Origin: Lutraria lutraria
Lineage: Eukaryota; Mollusca; Bivalvia; Venerida; Mactridae
Length of the DNA: 64,000 bases
NCBI GenBank assembly: GCA_964023205.1
Contig: OZ026848.1
Coordinates: 33,157,912-33,221,911 of the forward strand
Direction of reading: 5' to 3'
Within the stretch, counting starts at the first letter, position 1, and each line of letters begins with the position of its first letter. Positions 1 through 12,300 of the stretch are shown here, one piece after another. The notes below the pieces were generated by a model that searched no databases, was not told the origin of the DNA, and was given only the letters and a program-made list of their open reading frames with translations. The position numbers were made by a program, and so were the translations under genes.

Positions 1-581
1 ATAGGAAAATTTGAAAAATCTTCTTCTCCTAAACCACAAGGCCTAGAGCTAAGATATTTGGTATGTTGCATTGTCTAATGGACCTCTCCCAAGTTTGTTC
101 AAATTATTGCACTAGGGTCAAAATTGGCCCCGCCCCGGGGGTCACTTAATTTATATAGACTTATATAGGAAAATTTTTTAAATCTTCTTCTCCGAAACCG
201 CAAGGCCTAGAGCTTAGATATTTTGTGTGTGGCATTGTCTAGTGGACCTCTACCAAGTTTGTTCAAATTATGGCCCCGGGGTCAAAATTGGCCCTGCCCT
301 GAGGTTTATTCTATTTTACTTGATTTATATAGGCTTATATAGTAAAATTTAAAAAATCTTCTCCGAAACCACAAGGCCTAGAGTTAAGATATTTTGTATG
401 TAGTATTGTCTAGCAGACCTCTTCCAAATTTGTTTATATTATGACCCTGGGGTAAAAATTGGCCCTGACCTTAGGGTCACTTGATTTTACTTGGACTCGT
501 GTAGAAATATTTTAACAATGTTCGTCTCCAAATGACCTTTTTTCCTGGTGAGCATTTACAGGGCCATCATGGCCCTCTTGT
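1..581 (+). mobile_element. Family A satellite-bearing repeat, 5' part cut by window edge
   Basis: Three to four tandem units of about 160 bp, each with the landmarks AAGGCCTAGAGCT, CAAGTTTGTTCAAATTA and GGTCAAAATTGGCCC. They are followed by the family's 3' end: CCTGGTGAGCATTTACA, a GGGCCATCATGGCCC palindrome and CTCTTGT. The same element is complete at 11008-12518 and inverted at 18872-20130. It has no coding capacity. The palindrome just inside the 3' end suggests a non-autonomous Helitron/Helentron-like element, but that class is my inference. Confidence 0.75.
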
Positions 582-618
582 ATTAATTACTCGAGTATAT
601 ACCAAAACAGCTTTGGTT

Positions 619-870
619 TTAGCTCACCAGAGCTATTGTGATCGTATGATGTCCGTCGTCCGTGAATGTTTGCGTGCATCAACAATTGCTTTAAACAACA
701 TCTCCTTCTTAAGCAGTTGGCCAATTTCAACGAAACTTTACAGGAATGTTCCTTGCATGATGTACGAGTCAAACATAAAAACATATTTTTTCCTATGTAA
801 AATATAGCCCTCAAAGTAGACGTATGGCCTGGTATAGATATGGTAGTTGCAAATTTTAACATGGGCATGG
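619..870 (+). mobile_element. Fragment of a related TAGCTCACC repeat (5' end only)
   Basis: Begins TAGCTCACCAGAGCTATTGT, then a GTCCGTCGTCCGT stretch and AAACAACATCTCCTTCTTA, matching the 5' region of family A elements but diverged. No 3' palindrome follows, so this is a truncated copy lying directly downstream of the element that ends at 581. Confidence 0.55.
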
Positions 871-1456
871 GAAATTTTCTTTCTTTTTACTGAATGTTGG
901 TCACTTTTCCAAAAGATTTTTGTTAACCAAATAAAGAAGTTGTGGCCTTAACGTATCTGGCTTGGTTAAAATCGCTAAAATAACATAAAATGATATTTTA
1001 CGTTATTTACAAAGATTAAATATCACACTTTAATACCAAGCAACAAAAAATTCTAACCGAACGCTCAAAAATTGTATTTTATTGCGATAAATACTGTGCC
1101 CCTTTATCAACTTTTCCTTATCAGCGTTAAACATCTCTAACATAATGTGCATTGTATTGGTACGATATGATACTATTAATTCATTAATGACAAAAATTTG
1201 TTATAAAAACTCTTACTACACATCAAATGGTTTCAATTATAGAACCGTAAACATAAGCGATTTTGATTGGCTATCAAAATTGAATGGGGTGCGTCAAATT
1301 AGTTGATTTCATGAGACGATAATGATCAACACTTCAATTGTTAATTGCTCAGCTTAAAAAAACACAGTAGGTGTCATTTTCGAATGAACATTGTCGTCTT
1401 ATTTGATGACGGATTTCAAAGTGGTTTTTGTAAATTTTGTAGCGGAAATGTTAATC
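871..1456. other. AT-rich stretch, nothing recognised
   Basis: No ORF with coding character, splice-bounded exon or repeat that I can name. It is upstream flank of the small TATA-box gene at 1941-3480, or WDR12 intron if the missing WDR12 exons lie left of the window. Confidence 0.4.
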
Positions 1457-1610
1457 TAGGGAACTGTGCCTCAGAATATTGATACTTGTTTTCATGTTTT
1501 ATCTATGAAGTATTACGTAATAAACAGCTGGGTTCTGGGTACGGAATTTCTTTAAAGTCAGATATCTAACGAACGGCGGACGTTATAAAAAAACTGAGGC
1601 ACGGTTCCCT
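1457..1610. repeat. Short inverted-repeat element (MITE-like)
   Basis: TAGGGAACTGTGCCTCAG at 1457-1474 is mirrored by CTGAGGCACGGTTCCCT at 1594-1610 with one mismatch. The interior of about 120 bp is non-coding. No convincing target-site duplication was found. It lies about 330 bp upstream of the TATA box at 1941. Confidence 0.5.
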
Positions 1611-1940
1611 GCTTTATACATTTATAGTCATTTTAAGGCTATTTGTTGTAATATATTCCTATATACAGAGTAGTTATTGTTGTTAAAAAAATTGTAAATT
1701 ACGTGCGATATTGGTTCATAGAAGACCAATCAAATGTAATATTTGTTTCAAATCACTTGCAATGCACTTTATACAGTGGGTTTATTTTAGTATATAATTA
1801 TGGTTTAGTTTTTAAATCTATAAATTGGTGAAACTTGATTTGACCTGACATCCAAGCCAGATACATTAAGACTTTGTGGATCACATGATTGTATGATTTG
1901 TCAATATTTTTAACATATTGTGTCTTATCAAACAAATATG

Positions 1941-1972
1941 TATAAAAATGTGGAGCATGTGGTGTTATCACT
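1941..1972 (+). promoter_or_regulatory. TATA box and initiator of the small 82-aa gene
   Basis: TATAAAA at 1941-1947 is followed about 29 nt later by an initiator-like TTATCACTAAC (A at about 1970). The first exon then runs to a strong donor, AACAAG|gtaagt, ending at 2036. A CCAAT motif sits near 1724. TATA, initiator and donor in correct spacing on one strand make a coherent core promoter; the start site is inferred, not measured. Confidence 0.55.
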
Positions 1973-2639
1973 AACACTTCACGACGGGGATTGACTGAAC
2001 ACTGACACAAGAAAAACAGGGCAAGGATCTAACAAGGTAAGTATTTTATTTAATATGTCTTGCTTTTCCTTTGATTTTATTACTGTTTACTGTATTACAG
2101 CTACATGATATTTATTGACTATTCTTTGATTTATGAAGTCTTATGAGCACCCTGATGGTGAAAGTAAAAAACTGAATTAGTATGTTTGAGTACAGGTGGC
2201 GTAACTAAAGATATCAATATCAGTAATTAGGCTGCTGGTTGTTAATTGTTCACTTTACAAGAAATGAAACTTGACTTGAAAGAAAAATTAATAGAGATGT
2301 TGTATCAATTTGGGACCTTTTTATTCATTGTTGTGTTAAAAAATCTTTTTTTACAAAACTGGCCTTAGTTCTGTGTCATGTTATGTAAGCTCATGAAATC
2401 CATTTCTGGTTGATTTTTAGTTAAATTACAAATTAAACCAATCTTTACCGAGCAAAACTTGACTTAACATAATTTCTCTGAAGAATTGCAATTTTTCTGT
2501 TCAATTTCTAAAATAGACCAATGTTTAAATTCTGTGAATTATTCACCCAGGATGTCACCATGATGAACATGATTCCTTTGATATATAGGTGTTGTACAAT
2601 TGCTACTAAATGAAAGTTAATCATCACTCCAGACTGAGT

Positions 2640-2815
2640 CCTTATTTGACCCTTAAAATGGCATTTTGACGTCTGAAATTAGCACTCCTGAGAATTTATT
2701 AGAAAGTGTTGAACTTACTAGTTAGTTAGTAGGAATTTTTTGACCCTTCGAATAATTATCAGCTGAGGTTAATTTTTTACCTTCTACTTTGACGTCTATT
2801 GAGCACCCTGACTCC
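2640..2815 (+). repeat. Dispersed repeat, also present near 30740
   Basis: Contains the landmarks TTTGACCCTTAAAATGGCATT and GAGCACCCTG, which recur in the same order at about 30740-30925 in CDK12 intron 1. It occupies the last part of the intron before the 82-aa gene's coding exon. Short, AT-rich and non-coding; the CAGGG/CCCTG ends hint at a DNA-transposon remnant. Confidence 0.45.
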
Positions 2816-2894
2816 ATAAATGAGGTTTTCAATCATAGATATTTGTTTTAATGCTGTTGTTTTTTGCCTTCAGACTTATACACAATTTGACAAG

Positions 2895-3143
2895 ATGAGT
2901 GACATTGACACATCATGTCCCCAATCTACTTCAGTGACAGAATATGGCTCCTGTGTTAGTGGATCAAATGGTGGAATGCAAACATCAGCCTCACCGACTT
3001 CTGGCGATTATGACATAACAATACAAGGGGTATCACCAATAGGAACAGAAAGTTGTAAAGTGACTGGAGAACTTGGCATCTCGACCTCACCAGATGGAAG
3101 TCATGATTACAGTGTATCTGTTGGTGTAAAATGCACCTGGTAA
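2895..3143 (+). CDS. Unrecognised 82-residue acidic, Ser/Thr-rich protein; CDS all in exon 2
   Basis: Exon 2 begins after a good acceptor (TTTTTTGCCTTCAG, first base 2874) and carries ATG at 2895 and TAA ending at 3143. Exon 1 (about 1970-2036) would be 5'UTR, giving an intron of about 837 bp. A variant polyadenylation signal ATTAAA lies at 3468-3473. The protein is rich in Ser, Thr and Gly, has four cysteines (8, 20, 54, 80) and ends in Trp. Alternating polar/hydrophobic stretches (DYDITIQGV, CKVTGELGI, DYSVSVGVKCTW) suggest beta strands. There is no signal peptide or membrane segment. I know no family for it. It sits on the same strand upstream of the visible WDR12 exons and may be nested in a WDR12 intron. 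Codon pattern and splice logic support it; expression is unproven. Confidence 0.55.
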   Translation: MSDIDTSCPQSTSVTEYGSCVSGSNGGMQTSASPTSGDYDITIQGVSPIGTESCKVTGELGISTSPDGSHDYSVSVGVKCTW

Positions 3144-3727
3144 ACATACCGCAGTATGGACACATCACATGGCATAATGGATGTGATGGACAAATATTTG
3201 TCAATGAACAATACTAAATGTATTTCCTTCTTCCTGAAACATATGATTTTATGTCTTATAAAGTGTTTTTTCTTCTAACACTGTTGTTTTTAAATTTTTT
3301 TTTTTTTATGATGACTTGATATCAATATTTTACCCCAATATAAAGATGATTGAAAAAAATTCTTTAACATAAGGAAAGAAGAACATTTATTTGTTTATTT
3401 CAACCAAGTTCTTTACATTATATATTATTTATTTTGTATTTGTAATATTTTGTACGATTCTGTCTGTATTAAAATGAACAAAACGAATTGGTGAATTATA
3501 ATGATTTTGTATTAAAAAAAGATTTCCTGCTTGAAACTGTTGTTATATTATTTATTGATTGGAGGCAGACATGGCTGTCTCAAAATCTCCCTGTATCATT
3601 GAGTTGCTGGAGATGAATGAAAAAAAGGTGTCTTTTTTACAGTCTTGTAGAGCCTACCGGTAAAATAGGTGCCATGTTTACTAAAAGCATTTATAAGACT
3701 GGAGAAAGTTAAAAATCTTAACTTTTT

Positions 3728-4893
3728 TAGCTCACCTGATTCATCAGGTTAGCTTTTAGGATCGGTGAATGTCCGTCGTACGTCGTCCGGCGTCCATCCA
3801 CAATTAGTTTGTTTACACTCTAGCAACCGCAACTCTTTACGAATCTTGATTAAACTTGCTCACAATGTATATGGCCACAATGTCTCGGCTAAGTTCGATT
3901 ATGGGCAAAATCTGATAATAACTTCTAGAGTTATGGGCCCTTGAATTACAAAATTTGCTATGTTTAGCTTGTTTACACTCTAGCGCCTTCATTTATTCAC
4001 CAATCCTGATCATGTTTTCAGTAAATGTGTATAACCAAAAGATCTTGGATAAGTTCGATTATGGGCAATATCGGACCAGAACTTCAAGAGTTATGGGCAC
4101 TTGACTTAGAAAATGTACTTTATTTGAGTTTGTTTACACTCTAGCGCTTTCATTTATTCACCAATCCTAATCATATTTTCAGTAAATGTGTATAACCAAG
4201 AGATCTTGGACAAGTTCGATTATGGGCGGAATCGGACCTGAACTTCAAGAGTTATGGGCCCTTGACTTTGAAAATTTGCTATATTTTAGCTTGTTTACAC
4301 TCTAGCACCTACATTGATTCACCTATCCTAATAATATTTTCAGTAAATGTGTATAACCAAAAGATCTTGGACAAGTTCGATTATGGACGGAATCGGACCC
4401 AAACTTCAAGAGTTATGGGCCCTTGATTTTGAAAATTTGCTATATTTTAGCTTGTTTACACACTAGCGCCTTCATTTATACACCGATCCTAATAATATTT
4501 TCAGTAAATGAGTATAACCAAAAGATCTCGAACAAGTTCGATTATGGGCGGAATCGGACCACATCTTCAAGAGTTATGGGCCCTTGACTTAGCAAATTTG
4601 CTATATTTTAGCTTGTTTACACTCTAGCGCCTTCATTTATTCACTGATCCTAATCATATTTACAATGAATGTGTGTGACCTTATAGTTTTGGACATGTAA
4701 AGTTATGGGTGGAATCGGACCACAACTTCAAGAGTTATGGACTATTGGATTAGAAAATTTGCTACGTTTTAGCTTGTTTAACAGTATTATACCTTCATTG
4801 TATCAAAATCTACGTAAAATTGAGTTTGACGAGATGGAAACTATATTACCTGGTTCTCAAGTGAGCGATAAAGGGCCAATGTGGCCCTCTTGT
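3728..4893 (+). mobile_element. Family B satellite-bearing repeat, complete
   Basis: Starts TAGCTCACCTGATTCATCAG with a small hairpin (ACCTGATTCATCAGGT) and ends in AAGGGCCAATGTGGCCCTCT plus TGTTT. Between lie about six tandem units of 160-161 bp, marked by GTTTACACTCTAGCGCC at about 3811, 3971, 4132, 4292, 4453 and 4613, and by CAAGAGTTATGGGC. The ends resemble family A but the unit sequence is unrelated. Short ORFs inside follow the repeat units and are not genes. Confidence 0.75.
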
Positions 4894-5089
4894 TTAAAGA
4901 ATAGTTGATGACTTTGTCTGATAATTAGACACATTTTGAAAATCAAAACACTTGTTAAGTATGCCTCATTTATAGGGCTTAAGATTCCTATGTACAGGTA
5001 TGTGGCAATATTTTTCAAGACGTATATTCCAGAGATTTATAGGACATGTTTTTCAGCATCAAATATGCCAAAATAAAATTATCTAATCG

Positions 5090-6235
5090 AGTTTAGGATC
5101 AGTCTCCGTCCGGTGTCGTACGTCGTCAAACTTTATGTTGTGAACGCACTAGGGGTCACATTTTTAGCTCAATTTTAGCAAAACTGGGTCAGAATATTAA
5201 TATTGACAATTTTGGATGAAAAACTAGGTCACCAGGGCCAAATAAGGGAAAATCTTGTGAACACTTTAGAAATCACTGTTTTGATTGAATCTTCATGAAA
5301 CTTTGTCAGAAGATTTATTTCAATAATATTTAGGTCAAGTTTGATAATGGGTCATTTCCAGTGAAAAACTAGGTCACTAGGGCGAATTGCTGGAAAACCT
5401 TGTGATCACTCTAGAAGTCACTGTTTTGATTGGATGATCATGGAACCTCGTCAGAATGTTTGTCTTTATTATAATATCTTGGACGAGTTCGAACATGAGT
5501 CATTTTGGGTTAAAAACCAGGTTGATAGGTCAAATCTCATGAAAACCATGTTAACACTGTAGATTTCACAGTTATAATTGAATCTTCACCAAGCTTTGTC
5601 AAATTGTTTGTTTTAATGATATAACCCTTAAGTACAAATATGGGTCATCTTGGGTCAAAAACTAGGTTGCTAGGTTAACTCTCATGATAAACCATGTTAA
5701 CACTGTAGATGTCACAGTTTTGATTGGATCTTAACCAAACCTTGTCAGAATGTTTGCCTCAATGATATGTAGGTCAAGGACAAATATGGGTCAGCCAGGG
5801 TAAAAAACTGGGTCACAAGTATAAATTGCATGGTTTTAATTGGATCTTGGCCAAACCTTGTCTGATTGTTCGTCTCAATGATATTAAGGATAAGTTCAAA
5901 TATGGGTCATCTAGGGTCAAAAACTAGGTCACGAGGTTAAATCTTAGGAAAACCTTATTAATACTGTAGATGTCAAATTTTGATTGTATCTTCACCAAAC
6001 CTTGTCAGAATGTTTGTCTTAATGATATGGAAGACAAATTCGAACATAGGTCATCTGGGGTCAAAAACTAGGTCACGAGGTCAAATCTTAGGAAAACCTT
6101 GTCTATGCTGTAGTTTTGATGGTTTTAATTGGATCTTCGCCAAATTTTGTCAAAATGTTTGTCTTATTTATATGTAGGACAAGTTCTAACATGGGTCATC
6201 TAGGGTCAAAAACTAGATCACCAGTTCAACCAAAT
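5090..6235 (+). repeat. Family C tandem-repeat block, ends degraded
   Basis: About seven to eight imperfect units of roughly 137-149 bp, with the landmarks TTTGATTGGATCTTCACCAA, CCTTGTCAGAATGTTTGTCT and GGGTCAAAAACTAGGTCAC. The block begins with CGTACGTCGTC-type sequence typical of these elements. Clean TAGCTCAC and GGCC-palindrome ends are not recognisable here, unlike the related copy at 55583-56196. It abuts the first visible WDR12 exon. Confidence 0.65.
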
Positions 6236-6395
6236 CTACAGACCTAAGTACTACGTTAATCTACATCTGCAATGCAAATTTTAATCTTGTTCCCGTTTCA
6301 TGTTGCAACTTGCAAGTCTATGTAAGTTCAGTTTCCATGAGTACTTTCAGCACTTTGATTTTGGTGATGTATTTTTATCATTTTATATATTTCAG

Positions 6396-9300
6396 GATTT
6401 TAACTGGTTGCTATGACAACACAATTCGGTTATGGACTACAAAAGGTGAAGTGTTATCAACTATACCTGGTCACAGTCATCCTGTTAAATGTGTGTCTTG
6501 GATCGCAGACGGTAAGTAAATGTGAAATATTCCGTATTTCCCAATACATGCCACTCCCACTAAAAATATTGTTACTATTACTTACCTGGGGTGACTTCTG
6601 AATTTTCTGAAGCCTTAAGATGCTCTTAGGTTTAAACTATAATGATTTAGCAAATAAAACTTGCTGTGATTCTTAATTAACAGTTTTTTGTAATATTTTT
6701 TTTAGCTCGACTTAGTCGCCACAATGGCGGTTGCGTGTCTGTACGTTAGTTAGTTAGTGAGTGAGTGAGTGAGTGAGTCCGTCCGTCCGTCCGTCCGTCC
6801 GGATGTCTGTCCGGGCTGTCCGTCCGTCCGGATCCTTGTCCGGGCTGTATCTCCCTTATGCATGGACACTTTTTTAAATAACTTGGCATAATTGTTAAAC
6901 ACCATGAGACGGTGTGCATTGCGCAAAATCAAGGTCTCTAGCTCAAAGGTCAAGGTCACACTTAGAGGTCAAACGTCAGAAATGAGCATTATAGACCTTG
7001 TCCGGGCTGTATCTTTCTTATGCATTGAAATTTTTTAAGATAACTTGGCATAATTGTTAAACACCATGAGACGGTGTGCAGTGCGCAAGATCCAGGTCTC
7101 TAGCTCAAAGGTCAAGGTCACACTTAGAGGTCAAACGTCAAAAATAATCATTATACACTTTGTCAGGGCTGTGTCTCCCTTATGCATTGAATTATTTGAA
7201 AATGACTTGCCATAATACAATGAGACCATGTGTCTTGGGCAACACCCAGATTTTCATAAGTCAAAGGTCAAGATTACACATTAGGTCAAATATATTTTCC
7301 TTGTCTGGGCTGTGACTTCTGTGTACATTCAAGGATTTTGTAATAAATTGGTATAAAAGTTTACTTCAATGAATTGATGTATCATGAACATCACCCATAC
7401 TTGTAGTTAAAAGGTCAAGATCACAAGTTGGCTATATAGGGGCTCGACATGTTGCCCTTGGGCTTCTAGTTAGAATCTTAAAGCCCCATTAGCTTTTTGG
7501 ATGTTAAAATTAAAGTAGCTAGGCTAGCGCTAGCCGATCGCCAAATCGCTATTGGCGAGTCAAAGTCGAATCTGGCGAGTTAAAATTCTCAAATGGGCAA
7601 TAAAAATCGCCAGACAATTTGCTATTTGGCGATTCTAACAGGCCTTGATAATCCACTACTTTAATCTCAAATACGCACTTTTACACTGCAGACAGCAGTA
7701 ATATGTGTGACAAACGATGCATGTCGATTGTTTACATCTGTCAACACCAATTTTAATTGCCCCAGGCGGTCATTCATAATGCAGATGACTCTTCTATCAA
7801 ACAATCGCGAGTGCATCGTCAGTGGTAATGAATAAAGTCCGTACCATACCGGTATAGTCCGGGTTGTATTTTCCGAAAATTGCTTTACACTTTACTGAAC
7901 AATCTCGTGTTTTGTAAGTTTTTATTGACAATTCACTACAAAAGTACAATGCCATGTTGAATTTAGCAGTATGACCAACAAAATATAAAAAAAACTCGTT
8001 TATTTTCAAGCATGGTTGTTAAACTTATACTTCCGCGAAGTATACGAATTTCGGACAACAAATTTCGGATAACAGCATTTATAGAGTAATTTGTGTAAAC
8101 CTGTTCTATTTGTTAATGCTAAATGTGGTATATTATCCTTGATACATGATAATATGGCACACATTCATGATGAAATCATCATTTGCCAGGGCAGCAGTGT
8201 TACTATTAGTCTTATGAAAATCATGATGCAGTTTTAATGTTGGATTGATTATTATAAGTTCATAATGACATCACCATTTGTATATCAAATATATAAGTAT
8301 ATCAAAGACTCATGTCTAAATAGTTCCAGCATGTCAAAACATAAATAAACCAAGTGACTGCATTGCCCCTAAAGTCCAGAGAATGCCATGGAAAGTGTCA
8401 CTTTGTCAGTGCAGTAACAGGCACATAAAGTCTTATTTCGTGGTAATTGAACTGGTCTAATAATTAGCCAATGTGACCTGATTTGATAAATGCAGAGAAA
8501 ACTATAACTAGCTGTATATATCAATAAGTCTTGGTTGACATGCCCAACATTTTGCTTTTGGTTAATTAAATGCTGATCTGGCTATTAAGTAATCGGGTTA
8601 ATAGCCAGACGATTAAATGTCTGGCTACTAAGAATTTTTGGCTAGCGCTAGCCTAGAAGTAGGTCTTATTTTACCTAGAAAGATGTCTTATCAATGAAAC
8701 TGACTTATTTGCAATGAAAACATTCCAAAAGTTTCATTTTTAATCACAAAGTATATAGCACAGTATTTGTTTCAATGATATTGCAAAAAATTAAGAAAAA
8801 GCATCAAACAACATTTTTATGAGATGTGGCTAAAGAAAGGCATCTTGTAAGTATTGTTTTAGAGCAAATGATATATGTTTCTTATATTTTTTCTATTGTT
8901 CAGTATTACTAAATTCAAAAAGCTAATGGGCCTTTAAAGCATTTCTTGCTTTTGCGCTTTTTTTTTTTTAATCAATTTTTTTCTGATATATCTTGCTTAA
9001 AATTTTAACAAAACAATTATATTATCATCTATATCCTTTTCAGAAGAAAATGGGAAAAAATGTTTTATGTCGGGGTCACATGACCAGACTGTGTTACTAT
9101 GGCAATGGGATGTGAAAAGTAATGAGGTAGACTGTGTTCATTCTTGTCGAGGTCATGCTGGTAGTGTGGATTGTGTAGCCGTGGACCAGTCTGGGAAAAG
9201 GGTAATTATATTACCGCATATGTGACATAGAATGAATATGAATTATTATTATTTCGATATACTTCTTTAATTTATGGAACAAATTGCTTTATCTTAGACT

Positions 9301-12300
9301 TTGCCATAGGTCAATTTTAAAATGGTGTCTTTAAACAACCAATGGTTACATTATGTACTATCTTAAATACAAATTATAAATGAAGCTGTTTTCCTTTATT
9401 ATCACATTTTTATAATTTTCTTATTTTAACTGAAAAGATTGTGTAAATTCTTAATTAATAAGACACCTTCCCAAGAAATAAAGCTGTTAAATGTTTCATA
9501 TTTCTAGCAGTTTTAATACTTTATTATATTGTATGGTTAACAAATTCCTGTGGATCATTGAATTAATCTCTCTTCTGTAACAGTTTGAAACTCCACTCCG
9601 CCTTCTGATATTTCAGGGAGGCTTTAGCCCAGTACTGTGTTTAGAAAATCACAGGAAAGGGGTGAGGCGTGTATCAGTGATTTACATCTAGCAAGATAAA
9701 GATCCTGGAAAAACTAATTGAAATAAAAGTATGGATATAAACTCCTGGTTCTCCTATATCTTATCTCCCCTCTCTCTGGAGAGCCTCTGAAATGACTATA
9801 GCTGATGTATGGGCCGTTAAACAGCAGATAGATAAAACATAACATGTATACATTATTTATTGTTTCAGTTTTGCAGTGGTTCATGGGACAAAATGTTGAA
9901 GTTGTGGTCTGCAGGTTAGTACTGTTAGTTACCTTTACTTGATTGTATATTGTTGTATTTTTTAGTATGATTATAGAAAACCATGTGTCTACCATAGATA
10001 ATACTGTGGCTATCATTAGTCTGTGGTGCATCACATGTTTGTATTGTATTACAGGAGGCTTTGATAAACATATTATGATAAATATAATTTCAAAAAATAG
10101 TTTTCATATTCATTCTGCAGTTAGATATTAAAAATATTGAAAATACTGCAATTGACTTGCTGATGCATATTTTTGTCAGAATTAATGTTTGACTGTCATT
10201 GAAAACACTTATTTATCTTAACATCTGACATGTCCCCAAAAACTAAATGATTGTGGTATCTCAGAAACACTTCTTTTGAGCACCAAGTATTACAATGTAC
10301 CATTTTTATAATCCTTCAAATTAAATCCATTTCTTCTAAAAATCATTCAAACAACAATATAACATTCTTGGAACATTTATTTGGGTGTATACAGTATATG
10401 ACATGGGACTGTGTGTGTTTTATGTCACTAGAAATAAATCCTGACGAAGAAGGCGAAGAAGATGAAGAGTCTCAAAATCCGAAGAAAAAGAAGAAACTGT
10501 CGGGTCATAAAGTACAAACACGGGTACCGATGTTAACATTGTCGGGTCATACTGAAGGTGTGTCAGGTGTCACATGGTTAGATGAACAGGAAGTCTGCAC
10601 AGCATCATGGGACCACACGATAAGACTATGGGATCTGGAGAAAGCAGAACAGAAGTCATCACTGGTAATAATAAGAGTCCCAGCCCTTAAGTTGTGAATA
10701 AACTGAGTATTTAAAACTATTTTATGATATTGATTAATATTTTATGGATATAAATGATAGCTTGATGATAGTGTAGGAACATTGACAGACAATATTGACT
10801 GTTGTGACATCATCTATTAGTCATATCTGTTTATAAACAAGAAATGTTATTTCATATGTCGGTTTGAAGACCGTGGCCCCGACAACCCTGGTTCGATTCC
10901 TGGTCACGGCAGGTCATACTTCCTGTATAAAAATCAAAATGAAAGAAGAACTCTGTCAATTTCATTCTTATGATTGTCTATAAAGATTAAACTGTTTATA
11001 GTGTTTTTAGCTCACCAGAGCACGAATGTGCTCAGGGTGAGCTTTTGTGATCGCCCTGCATTCATCGTGAAGCGGCGTCAATATTTACTTAAAACAACAT
11101 CTCCTCCTACACCCCTATTCCGATTGCAACCAAACTTTGCTGAAATGATCCTTGGGTGGTCCCCTTTCAAAGTTGTTCAAAAAATTAAATTTCATTAAAA
11201 ACTCTGGTTGCCATGGCAACAAATAGAAAAAACTTAAAAAATCTTCTTGTCCGAAACCACAGGGCCTAGAGCTGAGATATTTGGTATGTAGCATTGTCTA
11301 ATGGAACTCTACAAAGTTTGTTCAAATTATTCCCCTGGGGTCAAAATTGGCTCCGCCCCGGGGGTAACTTGATTTTACATAGACTTATATAGGAAATTTA
11401 AAAAATCTTCTTGTCAAAAACTACAATGCCTAGAGCTTTGATATTTGGTGTGTAGCATAGTCTAGTGGACCTCTACCAAGTTTGTTCAAATTATTGCCCT
11501 AGGGTCAAAATTTGCCCCGCCCTGAGGGCCACTTGATTTATAAAGACTTATATAGGAAAATTTAAAAAATCTTCTTCTCCGAAACCGCAAGGCCTAGAGC
11601 TTAGATATTTTGTATGTGGCATTGGCTAGTGGACCTCTACCAAGTTTGTTCAAATTATGGCCCCGGGGTCAAAATTGGCCCTGCCCTGGGGTTTATTCTA
11701 TTTTATATAGGAAAATTTGAAAAATCTTCTTCTCCGAAACCACAAGGCCTAGAGCTAAGATATTTGACTTATGGCATTGTCGAGTGGTCATCTACCAAGT
11801 TTGTTCAAATAATTGCCCTAGGGTCAAAATTGGCCCCGCCCCGGGGGTCACTTGATTTTACATAGACTTATATAGGAAATTAAAAAAATCTTCTTGTCAA
11901 AAACTACAGTGCCTAGAGCTTTGATATTTGGTGTGTAGCATAGTCTAGTGGACCTCTACCAAGTTTGTTCAAATTATTGCCCTAGGGTCAAAATTGGCCC
12001 TGACCCGGGGGTCACTTGATTTATATAGACTTATATAGGAAAATTTAAAAAATCTTCTCCTCCTAAACCACAAGGCCTAGAGCTAAGATATTTGACTTAT
12101 TCTATTTTATATAGGAAAATTTGAAAAATCTTCTTCTCCGAAACCACAAGGCCTAGAGCTAAGATATTTGACTTATGGCATTGTCGAGTGGTCATCTACC
12201 AAGTTTGTTCAAATTATTGCTTTAGGGTCAAAATTGGCCCCGCCCCGGGGATCACTTGATTTATATATGCTTATGTAGGAAAATTTAAAAAATCTTTTCT

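Noticed and set aside
4705..4908. 67-residue ORF in the family B element
   Set aside because: Its sequence simply follows the repeat unit and element end; no coding signal.
10251..10431. Upstream extension of the WDR12 exon at 10432 as coding
   Set aside because: The extension is intron; the acceptor CACTAG at 10426-10431 gives the correct phase with exon 9869-9914.
11614..11865. 83-residue ORF in the family A element
   Set aside because: It spans two tandem units and repeats itself; non-coding satellite.
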